DNA of 64,000 bases from Pholiota molesta (GCA_014925825.1 JACGCK010000028.1:1-64000), one strand, 5' to 3'; shown: positions 11,801 through 26,028, numbered from the stretch's first letter. Program-made: numbers and translations. The notes: a model not told the origin generated them from the sequence alone.

Positions 11801-14236
11801 TTGGCGCCTAGTGGCGCTTCCTTTCAAATTGTATCACTACTTTCCATGTTAGACTTCGATCTGCGGGATCTGTCATATGGAAGTTCTGAGGAAAGTCACT
11901 CTTATATCATATCTTATGATACATACTAATATATTTCATTATACACAGGTTACTGAACCTTCTGTGGGCAACTCTATGATTTCTACGGCTACCCCAGCTC
12001 AGGCTACCAGCGCAAACCCAATAATAGCATGCGGTTCTAATTATAGTCCACCTTTTGCTGAAGAGGACGAAGTCGAGGAACCCACTGCCGGCGAAGACAT
12101 CCAGGAGCAATACTTCGAAGATGAAGAAAATGCTTCACTCAAGATGCTTGAAGATCACTCAGCTCTGCTCTCTGAGAAGCAACGTGGTATGTAATTATAT
12201 TTCCGGTACTTTCATCTTCAAATTGTCTTACATATTCTTCAGGCAAACAGCACGCCGTTGAAGAGAGCCAAGAAGCTTCAAATATCTTTCAATTGCCGTC
12301 ATCGAATGACTTTATCTTACAGCTGAAAGAACTAGTCGAATCACCACCGGATATCGATAACGAATATACAAGAATCAAGAAGGACTTATTCCATGCCTTC
12401 CATATGATCCCCACACCAGTCAACCACGGACTACGAGCAACTTATTCTCGTTCACTCCGAGACCACATAATGCAATGGGATCCTAAAATCCGTGCTACGG
12501 TAGATGAAACGTGTCGGAATGTTTTTAAGTTAACATTTGATCAGATGCTTGTGCGGAACCCGAGATTTATTATGGAACGAACACCGCGCTATGTCCCTCC
12601 ACCGAGTATACTCGTACCCGCCATCTCACATGTGTTCAACACCTTCGGTAATGCGTCCGATGCGAAAACGGGTGCTCCATTGTTCAACAAGGTAGCATGG
12701 CAAAAGCAAATGCCGTCCTAGATCTAGCTCGGCAGGGCTACCTATCAGATAACACGGATATCGTTCTCTATGAGAAAGCGGGAGTGGACAAACATGGCTT
12801 ACAGAAGTGGAAGTGCCTTCGAGGCACAAACAATGTCGAAGGTGGACCTCATGGTGATATCTACCGCAAATTTGGCGCGCTTCATGGTATGCCTTGACAT
12901 TCGACTTAAGTCCATTATCTAATTTGATTCTCATTTTAGCTGGCCCGCGCTTAACTGTAAATTGCCTGACTGACCACCGTACTTGGTACAATTTGCAGGT
13001 AAGCAATAGCCATATCTTAATCTCAATAGAACGATCATGATGCTGATAAAATACAAGGCCTATGCAAAGCACGTCTATGGCATGGACTGGGAATATCATC
13101 ATGATCTCGCCCTCATCAATCGTACATCTTTCCTTTGAACTATCTTTCAGATGTCGTAAACGGCGCACGATCTTACAGCGATTGGATCAATGGAGATCTT
13201 TACGAACGGACGAATGAACAGTTTGGGATATGCAAGTTCCCTGGTTGTGCTTCAGTCTTATGCATTACTATTTGATTTACTGAAATGAGTGTGCTATTAG
13301 ATTCACTCCGTCTTCAATTAGCAATGGAAACATTCGAAGATAGCAGTACATCTTTTACGGTCAGCGCATCTGATGATTGGCTTCGCCGACGACAAGGTCT
13401 CGCACTTCCCATACTCCTCCGACCACCCTCGAAGCACGACAATATTCTTCATGGAGATCGGGAAGTACGCCGCTACAGCAAGCAAAGATGGTAAAAAGCT
13501 ATTGACTACAGTGCCTTCGCGCAGGAGTGGAATCGATCTGCTGATGGAAAATCCCGCTGCTATATCACCCCGAAGTATTAGCAGCATACACAAAACATGG
13601 GAAAAAACACCAATATCAAGGCTTCTCAAGATCTTATCGCTGACGCGTTGGACTCGGCCTCGAAAACCTCTCAAGTATTCGCTGCAACTCATTTACCATT
13701 TCCCGATTTCCTTACTGCACTACCTGCTTCGATCCACCCATTGGAGGGTGTGCTCGAAAGCAATTCAGACTCATTTACAGATCTCCCTTCCTCAATTTCA
13801 ACGAACCTCGCCGTTTCGCATTCCAAAATTGTCCCACCGACTCCCATTCCTGCTCCGAGCGCGATCTCAGAGTCCAATTCATTGGTCTCATTTTTGGTGG
13901 CACACAGCCGACTAGAATCGAGGGTCCATCTGCTTTTGATGGCATGCTTCAAATATCCGCTCCACCATCTTGACGCCCACAGCTTCCATTGATTCGTTCA
14001 CAACTCAAACTCAACCTGATTCTGAACCCCAAAGACCAGCAAAACGACGCCGCGTTGTTCCTGAAGCTGCTCGGAAAAGAAGCACAGTTAGGACGTGTCG
14101 CCGTTGCCGTCAGGCTGAATGCCCGGGAACAGTGACATTTTAAATGTCCGGTGGTGTGTATTGTCCCATGCACGATATGTGGCCGCACAACGGGATGCCG
14201 AGGTGTTGATAATGGAAAAAATGTACATTCAAGTAG
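8819..14236 (+). pseudogene. E1 copy of the transposase-exonuclease gene, broken
   Basis: Same exon plan as the E4 gene (described there). The sequence is collinear with E4, without indels, up to about 12,700, so AT-hooks, DUF6729, first and second putative DDE acidic residues and the DEDDy exonuclease read as in E4. The shared in-frame TGA is at 10694-10696. From the exon with the putative third acidic residue onwards, 15 one-base losses fall before the stop at 14234-14236 (first at about 12,706 in an A-run) and break the frame. All of them are in homopolymers, so they may be consensus errors and not true mutations. The second-D motif reads SDD here, against SDN in E4. Confidence 0.75.
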
Positions 14237-14373
14237 CTACTACATGTTTGTATCTAGTCGGCACATATTACTGAGAATTTCCCTCTCTTTTCCCTCTCTT
14301 CTCTTTATTTCCTTTTGGAATTCTTTTATTTGGAATTCTTTTCTGAAACACCCACTCTATTGATGGAAAAACC

Positions 14374-14379
14374 CTGGAG
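14374..14379. repeat. internal junction E1/E2, CTGGAG
   Basis: Six bases between the CC end of E1 and the GG start of E2, equal to the last six of the 8-bp outer target duplication. Confidence 0.8.
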
Positions 14380-14404
14380 GGCTCACCCATCGTTACAGTG
14401 GGTA

Positions 14405-14483
14405 GTTATCTGCCCGGAGCTTGCCGGCAGATAACTTTGGCGCGTGCAAGTCACGCGCCAAAGTTATCTGCCAGTTATCTGCC
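14405..14483. repeat. interlocked subterminal hairpins of E2
   Basis: As in E4, with one C missing from the first stem. Confidence 0.88.
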
Positions 14484-14641
14484 ACTGCCAATAGGGCGTT
14501 GACATCATTATGCTCGCTTTTCCCCCCCGGTGTAGAGTAGATCTTTAGATTTAATCCATCTCGTCTGTATTTCATCTACAAGCAGGCCGTATCTCCAATA
14601 AACTACAACTTTTAAACCATACTTGTCCATTTTCAACTCCA

Positions 14642-17600
14642 ATGCAGCCTACAACGACTGAGCGAGGTGAGTAACTGAAAAACCAATTGTTTACATCATG
14701 ATAATCACCCATCACCTCGTCCTTTCCCACAGAGTTAGATCCCGAAAATCCTAACAATCCGCCGCCGCAACGCAAGCCTGGACGCCCGAAAGGATCTAAG
14801 GATGGTCCACGGTCTCCGAATGCGCCCAACGTGTCGCCGTCCAAAGGAGAATGTGTCGTAGCTGCTTCGGTTCCAGATATACATGCACCGGCTGCAGAAC
14901 GGGCGCCGGTATGTAAATCTCATATGGCACCTCAATATTACAATGAAATACATTATATACAGCTGTATCAGACTCGGAAGATGAATATGGGATGGAGATG
15001 TTGTCACAGGAGGAATTGTTGGCTCTGTATGAGATGGAGCAAGTGCGTCTGCAGCAACAGGTGGAAGGTCGAAGATTTATTCAGTCGCGCTCAGATATTT
15101 CATTAATGATTTGATTAAGCGCCCGAGTGACCCAGTCACTCCAGAGCCTATGCATGAACCTGTCGCAGCATGTCGATGTTGAACAGCCCGAGGAAGCAGC
15201 TCACGCTTGAGCAACTTCGCGACGCAGCAGTCATTTCCCAGAGCCGTGCGTTCATTTGTGCTTGAATAAACATCTATAATGATTGATACCCTTAGTCCTT
15301 TTTCAGTCACGGGAAATTGTCAATCAATTACGAGAGTGAAGATGATTTAACGGTGACGAAGATGAAGAGAAGAGTACGCCAACAAATCAAACTGTGGTTC
15401 TAATGCACAAAAGGTGTGTCTACTCTAAATATTACCATGTACCATGCAGTATTCACATAATCATGTTAAGCATGGTTCGACAACCAAGAATATGCCGGCT
15501 GGTTATATCAGTTCTCATTGATGTATTGGCCCACTGATCCTTCAGAAGGACGGCAGTAAGTCGTATGCCACCTTCCTTCCGGACCATCGAGCTATCTTCC
15601 CGCGTCTTTTGGCTACACCTCCGGAACCCGTCATATCACTCCATCACCGTCATTTCAAACCAGAACCGCTCTATCGTCCTCGTATCTTCCTATGGTGCCT
15701 CACTTCTTGTCGACGCCTTATACTGCCCAATGTCGTACTTCCATCCTTGAAAAAATGGTGCTGTCCACCCGTCGCGTCGTTGATGTGACGATTCATTCTG
15801 GATTGTAACATGGAGATATTATTGTCGAAGGATGTCGATGTACTTTCCGTGGATGGCACGGTGATATTCTAAATTCTCTCCCCCATATGTTCGACTCGCA
15901 TTCCCTGCCGTTCTCTCAAGAAAAGTGGTCTTTCCCATCGTGTAATTAGTCAACTGCACGTAGGAAATCAACACAAAATGGGCCCAAGTGGCGTTCGATC
16001 TCTGTTGCTTGAGATGCATACCCGACGTTTTGCTATCCTCCAGAGCCAGTATCTTGAATCAGCCTTCGAACTTGTGCGCGAAATCAGGAACAAGCCCAAT
16101 CATCACTGCATTCTTTTTGCCTGAAGCAATCCCACCTTTTGGTGACTTCAGTGATCCGAAAATATGGCGGCTTGTTCCTAGTGAATTTTATTTAGCGAGT
16201 ATGATGAATAAAGCCATCGAGCGCGATGAAGCCGATGCCAATCAGCACACTGCGTGCCTCGCTCCCGACCAGATTGCAATCGACGATTCGCATAAGGTTA
16301 GCTATGCGTCTAATATGCAACTAATTCACATTAATAAATTCTCTAGGTCAACAAGCACATTGCTAAAGTAGACGGTGTGCCGATCTTCAATGCTTTATGG
16401 ACCTGTATGGATTCTCGATACATTCGAGCACAGGCCTTGACATTGACGAAGGCACGATGAGTGATATGGTCCACTAAAGGGAATTTCTGATTCCATCAAG
16501 CGTTACGGATTCTCATTTCCCAAAATCGCATTCTCCGACGATCCCTTGAAAGATAAATCAATGTTATATGAAAGTTTTCCCTCTTTAGCAGAAGGTTTAA
16601 CACCGATGGCAGCCGCATATGGACTCAAGGAGCTTGAACTACCAAAACACTATTGGTCACTATTCTCAGCTCGCATCAACTCATCGATACTGCTCTTCTG
16701 ACAGTTTTCGCACCCCTTGAGGAGGATTCAACGGCATGTATCTGTGTTAGCCTAGATGCCGAATGGAATATCTCTCGCAGTGAAGGTGTATCAATCATTC
16801 AAATTGCTCCCCATTCTGTTCCAAATACTATATTTATTATTCCTGTGAGCTGCATGTATCCGTCTCAAAGAATTCTCTATTTATTAATGTCATTTATGTA
16901 GATATATCAGTTCAGGACCCTACCGACATCACTTCTGCGCCTTCTAGTCTCACCACGAATTTTCAAAGTCGGATCAAATGTGAAAGGTGACTTAACGAGG
17001 CTGCGACGTCAGTTTCCACAGCTTTCCGAGCAGACAAATACGACAGACCTTATTGATCTCAAGGAATACTGTGTTGCGCGTGGTATTATTGCACGGAAGG
17101 ACATGGGATCTTTGGATGTGCTATCTAAAAAGGTCCTCGGATGCTATCTACCCAAGCCAGACCACCTTCGCAGGCATAATAACTGGGAAACTGGAAAGCT
17201 CTCTGTAGAACTCATCAACTATGCTGCGCTTGATGTGTACGCTTCGACACTGATCTTCGAAAAGGTTTCCGATCAATTACCGATTCAGCGACCTTCTCGC
17301 AATACTCCTCCTGGAACTAAAATTGCGCTGCTACTTCAGGAAGGTAGTGACCCGATTGCATACGGAAGAATTGCAATGCTGCAGCCAACTTCATTGGGCC
17401 GTGTCCGTGTCAAGACAGCTTCAAACAACCGAGTTGTTCTCGATATTGACTCAATCATTAACCCATCTGCTGCAGTCTTGTTACACACACACCCAACTTC
17501 CGAGCCTCACAGACAGAAGAAACAGTCGACTAAAAGTGGTGCGCTTACTTTGGGCGAACTGCGTAATTTGGCGCCTAGTGGCGCTTCCTTTCAAATTGTA

Positions 17601-20016
17601 TCACTACTTTCCATGTTAGACTTCGATCTGCGGGATCTGTCATATGGAAGTTCTGAGGAAAGTCACTCTTATATCATATCTTATGATACATACTAATATA
17701 TTTCATTATACACAGGTTACTGAACCTTCTGTGGGCAACTCTATGATTTCTACGGCTACCCCAGCTCAGGCTACCAGCGCAAACCCAATAATAGCATGCG
17801 GTTCTAATTATAGTCCACCTTTTGCTGAAGAGGACGAAGTCGAGGAACCCACTGCCGGCGAAGACATCCAGGAGCAATACTTCGAAGATGAAGAAAATGC
17901 TTCACTCAAGATGCTTGAAGATCACTCAGCTCTGCTCTCTGAGAAGCAACGTGGTATGTAATTATATTTCCGGTACTTTCATCTTCAAATTGTCTTACAT
18001 ATTCTTCAGGCAAACAGCACGCCGTTGAAGAGAGCCAAGAAGCTTCAAATATCTTTCAATTGCCGTCATCGAATGACTTTATCTTACAGCTGAAAGAACT
18101 AGTCGAATCACCACCGGATATCGATAACGAATATACAAGAATCAAGAAGGACTTATTCCATGCCTTCCATATGATCCCCACACCAGTCAACCACGGACTA
18201 CGAGCAACTTATTCTCGTTCACTCCGAGACCACATAATGCAATGGGATCCTAAAATCCGTGCTACGGTAGATGAAACGTGTCGGAATGTTTTTAAGTTAA
18301 CATTTGATCAGATGCTTGTGCGGAACCCGAGATTTATTATGGAACGAACACCGCGCTATGTCCCTCCACCGAGTATACTCGTACCCGCCATCTCACATGT
18401 GTTCAACACCTTCGGTAATGCGTCCGATGCGAAAACGGGTGCTCCATTGTTCAACAAGGTAGCATGGCAAAAAGCAAATGCCGTCCTAGATCTAGCTCGG
18501 CAGGGCTACCTATCAGATAACACGGATATCGTTCTCTATGAGAAAGCGGGAGTGGACAAACATGGCTTACAGAAGTGGAAGTGCCTTCGAGGCACAAACA
18601 ATGTCGAAGGTGGACCTCATGGTGATATCTACCGCAAATTTGGCGCGCTTCATGGTATGCCTTGACATTCGACTTAAGTCCATTATCTAATTTGATTCTC
18701 ATTTTAGCTGGCCCGCGCTTAACTGTAAATTGCCTGACTGACCACCGTACTTGGTACAATTTGCAGGTAAGCAATAGCCATATCTTAATCTCAATAGAAC
18801 GATCATGATGCTGATAAAAATACAAGGCCTATGCAAAGCACGTCTATGGCATGGACTGGGAATATCATCATGATCTCGCCCTCATCAATCGTACATCTTT
18901 CCTTTTGAACTATCTTTCAGATGTCGTAAACGGCGCACGATCTTACAGCGATTGGATCAATGGAGATCTTTACGAACGGACGAATGAACAGTTTGGGATA
19001 TGCAAGTTCCCTGGTTTGTGCTTCAGTCTTATGCATTACTATTTGATTTACTGAAATGAGTGTGCTATTAGATTCACTCCGTCTTCAATTAGCAATGGAA
19101 ACATTCGAAGATAGCAGTACATCTTTTACGGTCAGCGCATCTGATGATTGGCTTCGCCGACGACAAGGTCTCGCACTTCCCATACTCCCTCCGACCACCC
19201 TCGAAGCACGACAATATTTCTTCATGGAGATCGGGAAGTACGCCGCTACAGCAAGCAAAGATGGTAAAAAAGCTATTGACTACAGTGCCTTCGCGCAGGA
19301 GTGGAATCGATCTGCTGATGGAAAATCCCGCTGCTATATCACCCCCGAAGTATTAGCAGCATACACAAAAACATGGGAAAAAAACACCAATATCAAGGCT
19401 TCTCAAGATCTTATCGCTGACGCGTTGGACTCGGCCTCGAAAACCTCTCAAGTATTCGCTGCAACTCATTTACCATTTCCCGATTTCCTTACTGCACTAC
19501 CTGCTTCGATCCACCCATTGGAGGGTGTGCTCGAAAGCAATTCAGACTCATTTACAGATCTCCCTTCCTCAATTTCAACGAACCTCGCCGTTTCGCATTC
19601 CAAAATTGTCCCACCGACTCCCATTCCTGCCGAGCGCGATCTCAGAGTCCAATTCATTGGTCTCATTTTTTGGTGGCACACAGCCGACTAGAATCGAGGG
19701 TCCATCTGCTTTTGATGGCATGCTTCAAATATCCGCTCCACCATCTTTGACGCCCACAGCTTCCATTGATTCGTTCACAACTCAAACTCAACCTGATTCT
19801 GAACCCCAAAGACCAGCAAAACGACGCCGCGTTGTTCCTGAAGCTGCTCGGAAAAGAAGCACAGTTAGGACGTGTCGCCGTTGCCGTCAGGCTGAATGCC
19901 CCGGGAACAGTGACATTTTAAAATGTCCGGTGGTGTGTATTGTCCCATGCACGATATGTGGCCGCACAACGGGATGCCGAGGTGTTGATAATGGAAAAAA
20001 ATGTACATTCAAGTAG
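14642..20016 (+). pseudogene. E2 copy of the transposase-exonuclease gene, broken
   Basis: ATG at 14642, stop at 20014-20016. The N-terminal and DUF6729 exons are frame-broken many times by one-base deletions. The shared nonsense codon is at 16462-16464, after a two-base loss just upstream. The exonuclease exons (about 16,740-17,600) and the exon with the putative third acidic residue (about 18,010-18,655) are intact and read as in E4. A two-base loss near 19,631 breaks the last exon upstream of the C-terminal Cys cluster. Confidence 0.75.
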
Positions 20017-20156
20017 CTACTACATGTTTTGTATCTAGTCGGCACATATTACTGAGAATTTCCCTCTCTTTTCCCTCTCTTCTCTTTTATTTCCTTTTTG
20101 GAATTCTTTTATTTGGAATTCTTTTCTGAAACACCCACTCTATTGATGGAAAAACC

Positions 20157-20162
20157 CTGGAG
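20157..20162. repeat. internal junction E2/E3, CTGGAG
   Basis: Identical to the other two internal junctions and again lacking the AA present in the outer duplication. Confidence 0.8.
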
Positions 20163-20186
20163 GGCTCACCCATCGTTACAGTGGTA

Positions 20187-20265
20187 GTTATCTGCCCGGA
20201 GCTTGCCGGGCAGATAACTTTGGCGCGTGCAAGTCACGCGCCAAAGTTATCTGCCAGTTATCTGC
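20187..20265. repeat. interlocked subterminal hairpins of E3
   Basis: Both stems are perfect as in E4; only the last GTTATCTGCC repeat has lost its final C. Confidence 0.88.
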
Positions 20266-20430
20266 ACTGCCAATAAGGGGCGTTGACATCATTATGCTCG
20301 CTTATTTCCCCCGTCCCGGTGTAGAGTAGATCTTTAGATTTAATCCATCTCGTCTGTATTTCATCTACAAGCAGGCCGTATCTCCAATAAACTACAACTT
20401 TTAAACCATACTTGTCCATTTTCAACTCCA

Positions 20431-23400
20431 ATGCAGCCTACAACGACTGAGCGAGGTGAGTAACTGAAAAACCAATTGTCTTACATCATGATAATCACCA
20501 TCACCTCGTCCTATTCCCACAGAGTTAGATCCCGAAAATCCTAACAATCCGCCGCCGCAACGCAAGCCTGGACGCCCGAAAGGATCTAAGGATGGTCCAC
20601 GGTCCGAATGCGCCAAACGTGGTCGCCGTCCAAAGGAGAATGTGTCCGTAGCTGCTTCGGTTCCAGATATACATGCACCGGCTGCAGGAACGGGCGCCGG
20701 TATGTAAATCTCATATGGCACCCTCAATATATTACAATGAAATACATTATATACAGCTGTATCAGACTCGGAAGATGAATATGGGATGGAGATGTTGTCA
20801 CAGGAGGAATTGTTGGCTCTGTATGAGATGGAGCAAGTGCGTCTGCAGCAACAGGTGGAAGGTCCGAAGATTTATTCAGTCGCGCTCAGATATTTCATTA
20901 ATGATTTGATTAAGCGCCCGAGGTGACCCCAGTCACTCCAGAGCCTATGCATGAACCTGTCGCCAGCATGTCCGATGTTGAACAGCGCCCGAGGAAGCAG
21001 CTCACGCTTGAGCAACTTCGCGACGCAGCAGTCATTTCCCAGAGCCGTGCGTTCATTTGTGCTTGAATAAACATCTACTAATGATTGATACCCTTAGGTC
21101 CTTTTTTCAGTCACCGGGAAAATTTGTCAATCAATTACGAGAGTGAAGATGAATTTAACGGTGACGAAGATGAAGAGAAGAGTACGCCAACAAATCAAAC
21201 TGTGGTTTCTAATGCACAAAAAGGTGTGTCTACTCTAAATATTACCATGTACCATGCAGTATTCACATAATCATGTTAAGCATGGTTCGACAAACCAAGA
21301 AATATGCCGGGCTGGTTATATCAGTTCTTCATTGATGTAGTTGGCCCACTGATCCTTCAGAAGGACGGCAGTAAAGTCGTTATGCCACCTTCCTTCCGGA
21401 CCATCGAGCCTATCTTCCCGCGTCTTTTTGGCTACACCCTCCGGAACCCGTCATATCACTCCATCACCGTCATTTCAAACCAGAACCGCTCTATCGTCCT
21501 CGTATCTTCCTATGGTTGCCTCACTTCTTTGTCGACGCCTTATACTGCCCCAATTGTCGTACTTCCATCCTTGAAAAAAATGGTGCCTGTCCACCCCGTC
21601 GCGTCGTTGATGTTGACGATTTATTCTGGATTGTAACATGGAGATATTATTGTCGGAAGGGATGTCGATGTACTTTCCGTGGATGGCACGGTGATATTCT
21701 AAATTCTCTCCCCCCATATGTTCGACTCGCATTCCCTGCCGTTCTCTCAAGAAAAAGTGGTCTTTCCCATCGTGTAATTAGTCAACTGCACGTAGGAAAT
21801 CAACACAAAATGGGCCCAAGTGGCGTTCGATCTCTGTTGCTTGAGATGCATACCCGACGTTTTGCTATCCTCCAGAGCCAGTATCTTGAATCAGCCTTCG
21901 AACTTGTGCGCGGAAATCAGGAACAAGCCCAATCATCACTGCATTCTTTTTTGCCTGAAGCAATCCCACCTTTTGGTGACTTCAGTGATCCCGAAAAATA
22001 TGGCGGCTTTGTTCCTAGTGAATTTTATTTAGCGAGTATGATGAATAAAGCCATCGAGCGCGATGAAGCCGATGCCAATCAGCACACTGCGTGCCTCGCT
22101 CCCGACCAGATTGCAATCGACGATTCGCATAAGGTTAGCTATGCGTCTAATATGCAACTAATTCACATTAATAAATTCTCTAGGTCAACAAGCACATTGC
22201 TAAAGTAGACGGTGTGCCGATCTTCAATGCTTTATGGACCTGTATGGATTCTCGATACATTCGAGCACAGGCCTTGACATTGACGAAGGCCCACGATGAG
22301 TGATATGGTCCACTAAAGGGAATTTCTGATTCCATCAAGCGTTACGGATTCTCATTTCCCAAAATCGCATTCTCCGACGATCCCTTGAAAGATAAATCCA
22401 ATGTTATATGAAAGTTTTCCCTCTTTAGCAGAAGGTTTAACACCGATGGCAGCCGCATATGGACTCAAGGAGCTTGAACTACCAAAAACACTATTGGTCA
22501 CTATTCTCAGCTCGCATCAACTCATCGATACTGCTCTTCTGACCAGTTTTCGCACCCTTGAGGAGGATTCAACGCATGTATCTGTGTTAGCCTAGATGCC
22601 GAATGGAATATCTCTCGCAGTGAAGGTGTATCAATCATTCAAATTGCTCCCATTCTGTTCCAAATACTATATTTATTATTCCTGTGAGCTGCATGTATCC
22701 GTCTCAAAGAATTCTCTATTTATTAATGTCATTTATGTAGATATATCAGTTCAGGACCCTACCGACATCACTTCTGCGCCTTCTAGTCTCACCACGAATT
22801 TTCAAAGTCGGATCAAATGTGAAAGGTGACTTAACGAGGCTGCGACGTCAGTTTCCACAGCTTCCGAGCAGACAAATACGACAGACCTTATTGATCTCAA
22901 GGAATACTGTGTTCGCGTGGTATTATTGCACGGAAGGACATGGGATCTTTGGATGTGCTATCTAAAAGGTCCTCGGATGCTATCTACCCAAGCCAGACCA
23001 CCTTCGCAGGCATAATAACTGGGAAACTGGAAAGCTCTCTGTAGAACTCATCAACTATGCTGCGCTTGATGTGTACGCTTCGACACTGATCTTCGAAAAG
23101 GTTTCCGATCAATTACCGATTCAGCGACCTTCTCGCAATACTCCTCCTGGAACTAAAATTGCGCTGCTACTTCAGGAAGGTAGTGACCCGATTGCATACG
23201 GAAGAATTGCAATGCTGCAGCCAACTTCATTGGGCCGTGTCCGTGTCAAGACAGCTTCAAACAACCGAGTTGTTCTCGATATTGACTCAATCATTAACCC
23301 ATCTGCTGCAGTCTTGTTACACACACACCCAACTTCCGAGCCTCACAGACAGAAGAAACAGTCGACTAAAAGTGGTGCGCTTACTTTGGGCGAACTGCGT

Positions 23401-25854
23401 AATTTGGCGCCTAGTGGCGCTTCCTTTCAAATTGTATCACTACTTTCCATGTTAGACTTCGATCTGCGGGATCTGTCATATGGAAGTTCTGAGGAAAGTC
23501 ACTCTTATATCATATCTTATGATACATACTAATATATTTCATTATACACAGGTTACTGAACCTTCTGTGGGCAACTCTATGATTTCTACGGCTACCCCAG
23601 CTCAGGCTACCAGCGCAAACCCAATAATAGCATGCGGTTCTAATTATAGTCCACCTTTTGCTGAAGAGGACGAAGTCGAGGAACCCACTGCCGGCGAAGA
23701 CATCCAGGAGCAATACTTCGAAGATGAAGAAAATGCTTCACTCAAGATGCTTGAAGATCACTCAGCTCTGCTCTCTGAGAAGCAACGTGGTATGTAATTA
23801 TATTTCCGGTACTTTCATCTTCAAATTGTCTTACATATTCTTCAGGCAAACAGCACGCCGTTGAAGAGAGCCAAGAAGCTTCAAATATCTTTCAATTGCC
23901 GTCATCGAATGACTTTATCTTACAGCTGAAAGAACTAGTCGAATCACCACCGGATATCGATAACGAATATACAAGAATCAAGAAGGACTTATTCCATGCC
24001 TTCCATATGATCCCCACACCAGTCAACCACGGACTACGAGCAACTTATTCTCGTTCACTCCGAGACCACATAATGCAATGGGATCCTAAAATCCGTGCTA
24101 CGGTAGATGAAACGTGTCGGAATGTTTTTAAGTTAACATTTGATCAGATGCTTGTGCGGAACCCGAGATTTATTATGGAACGAACACCGCGCTATGTCCC
24201 TCCACCGAGTATACTCGTACCCGCCATCTCACATGTGTTCAACACCTTCGGTAATGCGTCCGATGCGAAAACGGGTGCTCCATTGTTCAACAAGGTAGCA
24301 TGGCAAAAAGCAAATGCCGTCCTAGATCTAGCTCGGCAGGGCTACCTATCAGATAACACGGATATCGTTCTCTATGAGAAAGCGGGAGTGGACAAACATG
24401 GCTTACAGAAGTGGAAGTGCCTTCGAGGCACAAACAATGTCGAAGGTGGACCTCATGGTGATATCTACCGCAAATTTGGCGCGCTTCATGGTATGCCTTG
24501 ACATTCGACTTAAGTCCATTATCTAATTTGATTCTCATTTTAGCTGGCCCGCGCTTAACTGTAAATTGCCTGACTGACCACCGTACTTGGTACAATTTGC
24601 AGGTAAGCAATAGCCATATCTTAATCTCAATAGAACGATCATGATGCTGATAAAAATACAAGGCCTATGCAAAGCACGTCTATGGCATGGACTGGGAATA
24701 TCATCATGATCTCGCCCTCATCAATCGTACATCTTTCCTTTTGAACTATCTTTCAGATGTCGTAAACGGCGCACGATCTTACAGCGATTGGATCAATGGA
24801 GATCTTTACGAACGGACGAATGAACAGTTTGGGATATGCAAGTTCCCTGGTTTGTGCTTCAGTCTTATGCATTACTATTTGATTTACTGAAATGAGTGTG
24901 CTATTAGATTCACTCCGTCTTCAATTAGCAATGGAAACATTCGAAGATAGCAGTACATCTTTTACGGTCAGCGCATCTGATGATTGGCTTCGCCGACGAC
25001 AAGGTCTCGCACTTCCCATACTCCCTCCGACCACCCTCGAAGCACGACAATATTTCTTCATGGAGATCGGGAAGTACGCCGCTACAGCAAGCAAAGATGG
25101 TAAAAAAGCTATTGACTACAGTGCCTTCGCGCAGGAGTGGAATCGATCTGCTGATGGAAAATCCCGCTGCTATATCACCCCCGAAGTATTAGCAGCATAC
25201 ACAAAAACATGGGAAAAAAACACCAATATCAAGGCTTCTCAAGATCTTATCGCTGACGCGTTGGACTCGGCCTCGAAAACCTCTCAAGTATTCGCTGCAA
25301 CTCATTTACCATTTCCCGATTTCCTTACTGCACTACCTGCTTCGATCCACCCATTGGAGGGTGTGCTCGAAAGCAATTCAGACTCATTTACAGATCTCCC
25401 TTCCTCAATTTCAACGAACCTCGCCGTTTCGCATTCCAAAATTGTCCCACCGACTCCCATTCCTGCTCCGAGCGCGATCTCAGAGTCCAATTCATTGGTC
25501 TCATTTTTTGGTGGCACACAGCCGACTAGAATCGAGGGTCCATCTGCTTTTGATGGCATGCTTCAAATATCCGCTCCACCATCTTTGACGCCCACAGCTT
25601 CCATTGATTCGTTCACAACTCAAACTCAACCTGATTCTGAACCCCAAAGACCAGCAAAACGACGCCGCGTTGTTCCTGAAGCTGCTCGGAAAAGAAGCAC
25701 AGTTAGGACGTGTCGCCGTTGCCGTCAGGCTGAATGCCCCGGGAACAGTGACATTTTAAAATGTCCGGTGGTGTGTATTGTCCCATGCACGATATGTGGC
25801 CGCACAACGGGATGCCGAGGTGTTGATAATGGAAAAAAATGTACATTCAAGTAG
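20431..25854 (+). pseudogene. E3 copy of the transposase-exonuclease gene, broken
   Basis: ATG at 20431, stop at 25852-25854. The DUF6729 exon has lost one G near 21,399, which breaks its frame. The shared TGA is at 22301-22303. Small indels between 22,390 and 22,970 break the second-D and first-exonuclease exons. The rest, including the putative third acidic residue exon and the complete last exon with the Cys cluster (to 25854), reads as in E4. Confidence 0.75.
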
Positions 25855-25994
25855 CTACTACATGTTTTGTATCTAGTCGGCACATATTACTGAGAATTTC
25901 CCTCTCTTTTCCCTCTCTTCTCTTTTATTTCCTTTTTGGAATTCTTTTATTTGGAATTCTTTTCTGAAACACCCACTCTATTGATGGAAAAACC

Positions 25995-26000
25995 CTGGAG
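25995..26000. repeat. internal junction E3/E4, CTGGAG
   Basis: Third occurrence of the same 6-bp junction. Confidence 0.8.
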
Positions 26001-26028
26001 GGCTCACCCATCGTTACAGTGGGTAGTT
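26001..26028. repeat. left terminal inverted repeat of E4
   Basis: Pairs with 31817-31844. Read inwards, both ends give GG, then CCATC(2)TA(1)AGTGGGT(2)TT, with 19 of 28 positions matching. The other three copies share it, with one-base losses in E3. Confidence 0.65.

Larger units (their letters stand above)
8548..14373 (+). mobile_element. transposon copy E1 (5,826 bp)
   Basis: Identical in spacing to E4 for the first ~4.15 kb. From about 12,700 on it is 18 bp shorter, and all 18 differences are one-base contractions of homopolymers. Starts GGCTCACCCATC and ends GATGGAAAAACC. Confidence 0.85.
14380..20156 (+). mobile_element. transposon copy E2 (5,777 bp)
   Basis: The 5' third (to about 16,650) carries dozens of short, mostly one-base deletions relative to E4, most in short homopolymers. 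The 3' part is nearly identical to E3 and E4 apart from small losses. It has the same ends and hairpins. Confidence 0.85.
20163..25994 (+). mobile_element. transposon copy E3 (5,832 bp)
   Basis: Nearly identical to E4, with scattered one-base indels around 20,180-20,620, 21,399, 22,390-22,660 and 22,860-22,970. One clear substitution is at 21622 (TCA to TTA, Ser to Leu in DUF6729). Confidence 0.85.

Noticed and set aside
14374..26000. Site-specific (tyrosine recombinase/Crypton-like) integration, suggested by the shared CTGGA at all joints
   Set aside because: No tyrosine recombinase motif is encoded, and the outer right flank contains AA before CTGGAG that simple circle integration would not leave. 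The 8-bp duplication with GG/CC ends explains the outer flanks better.
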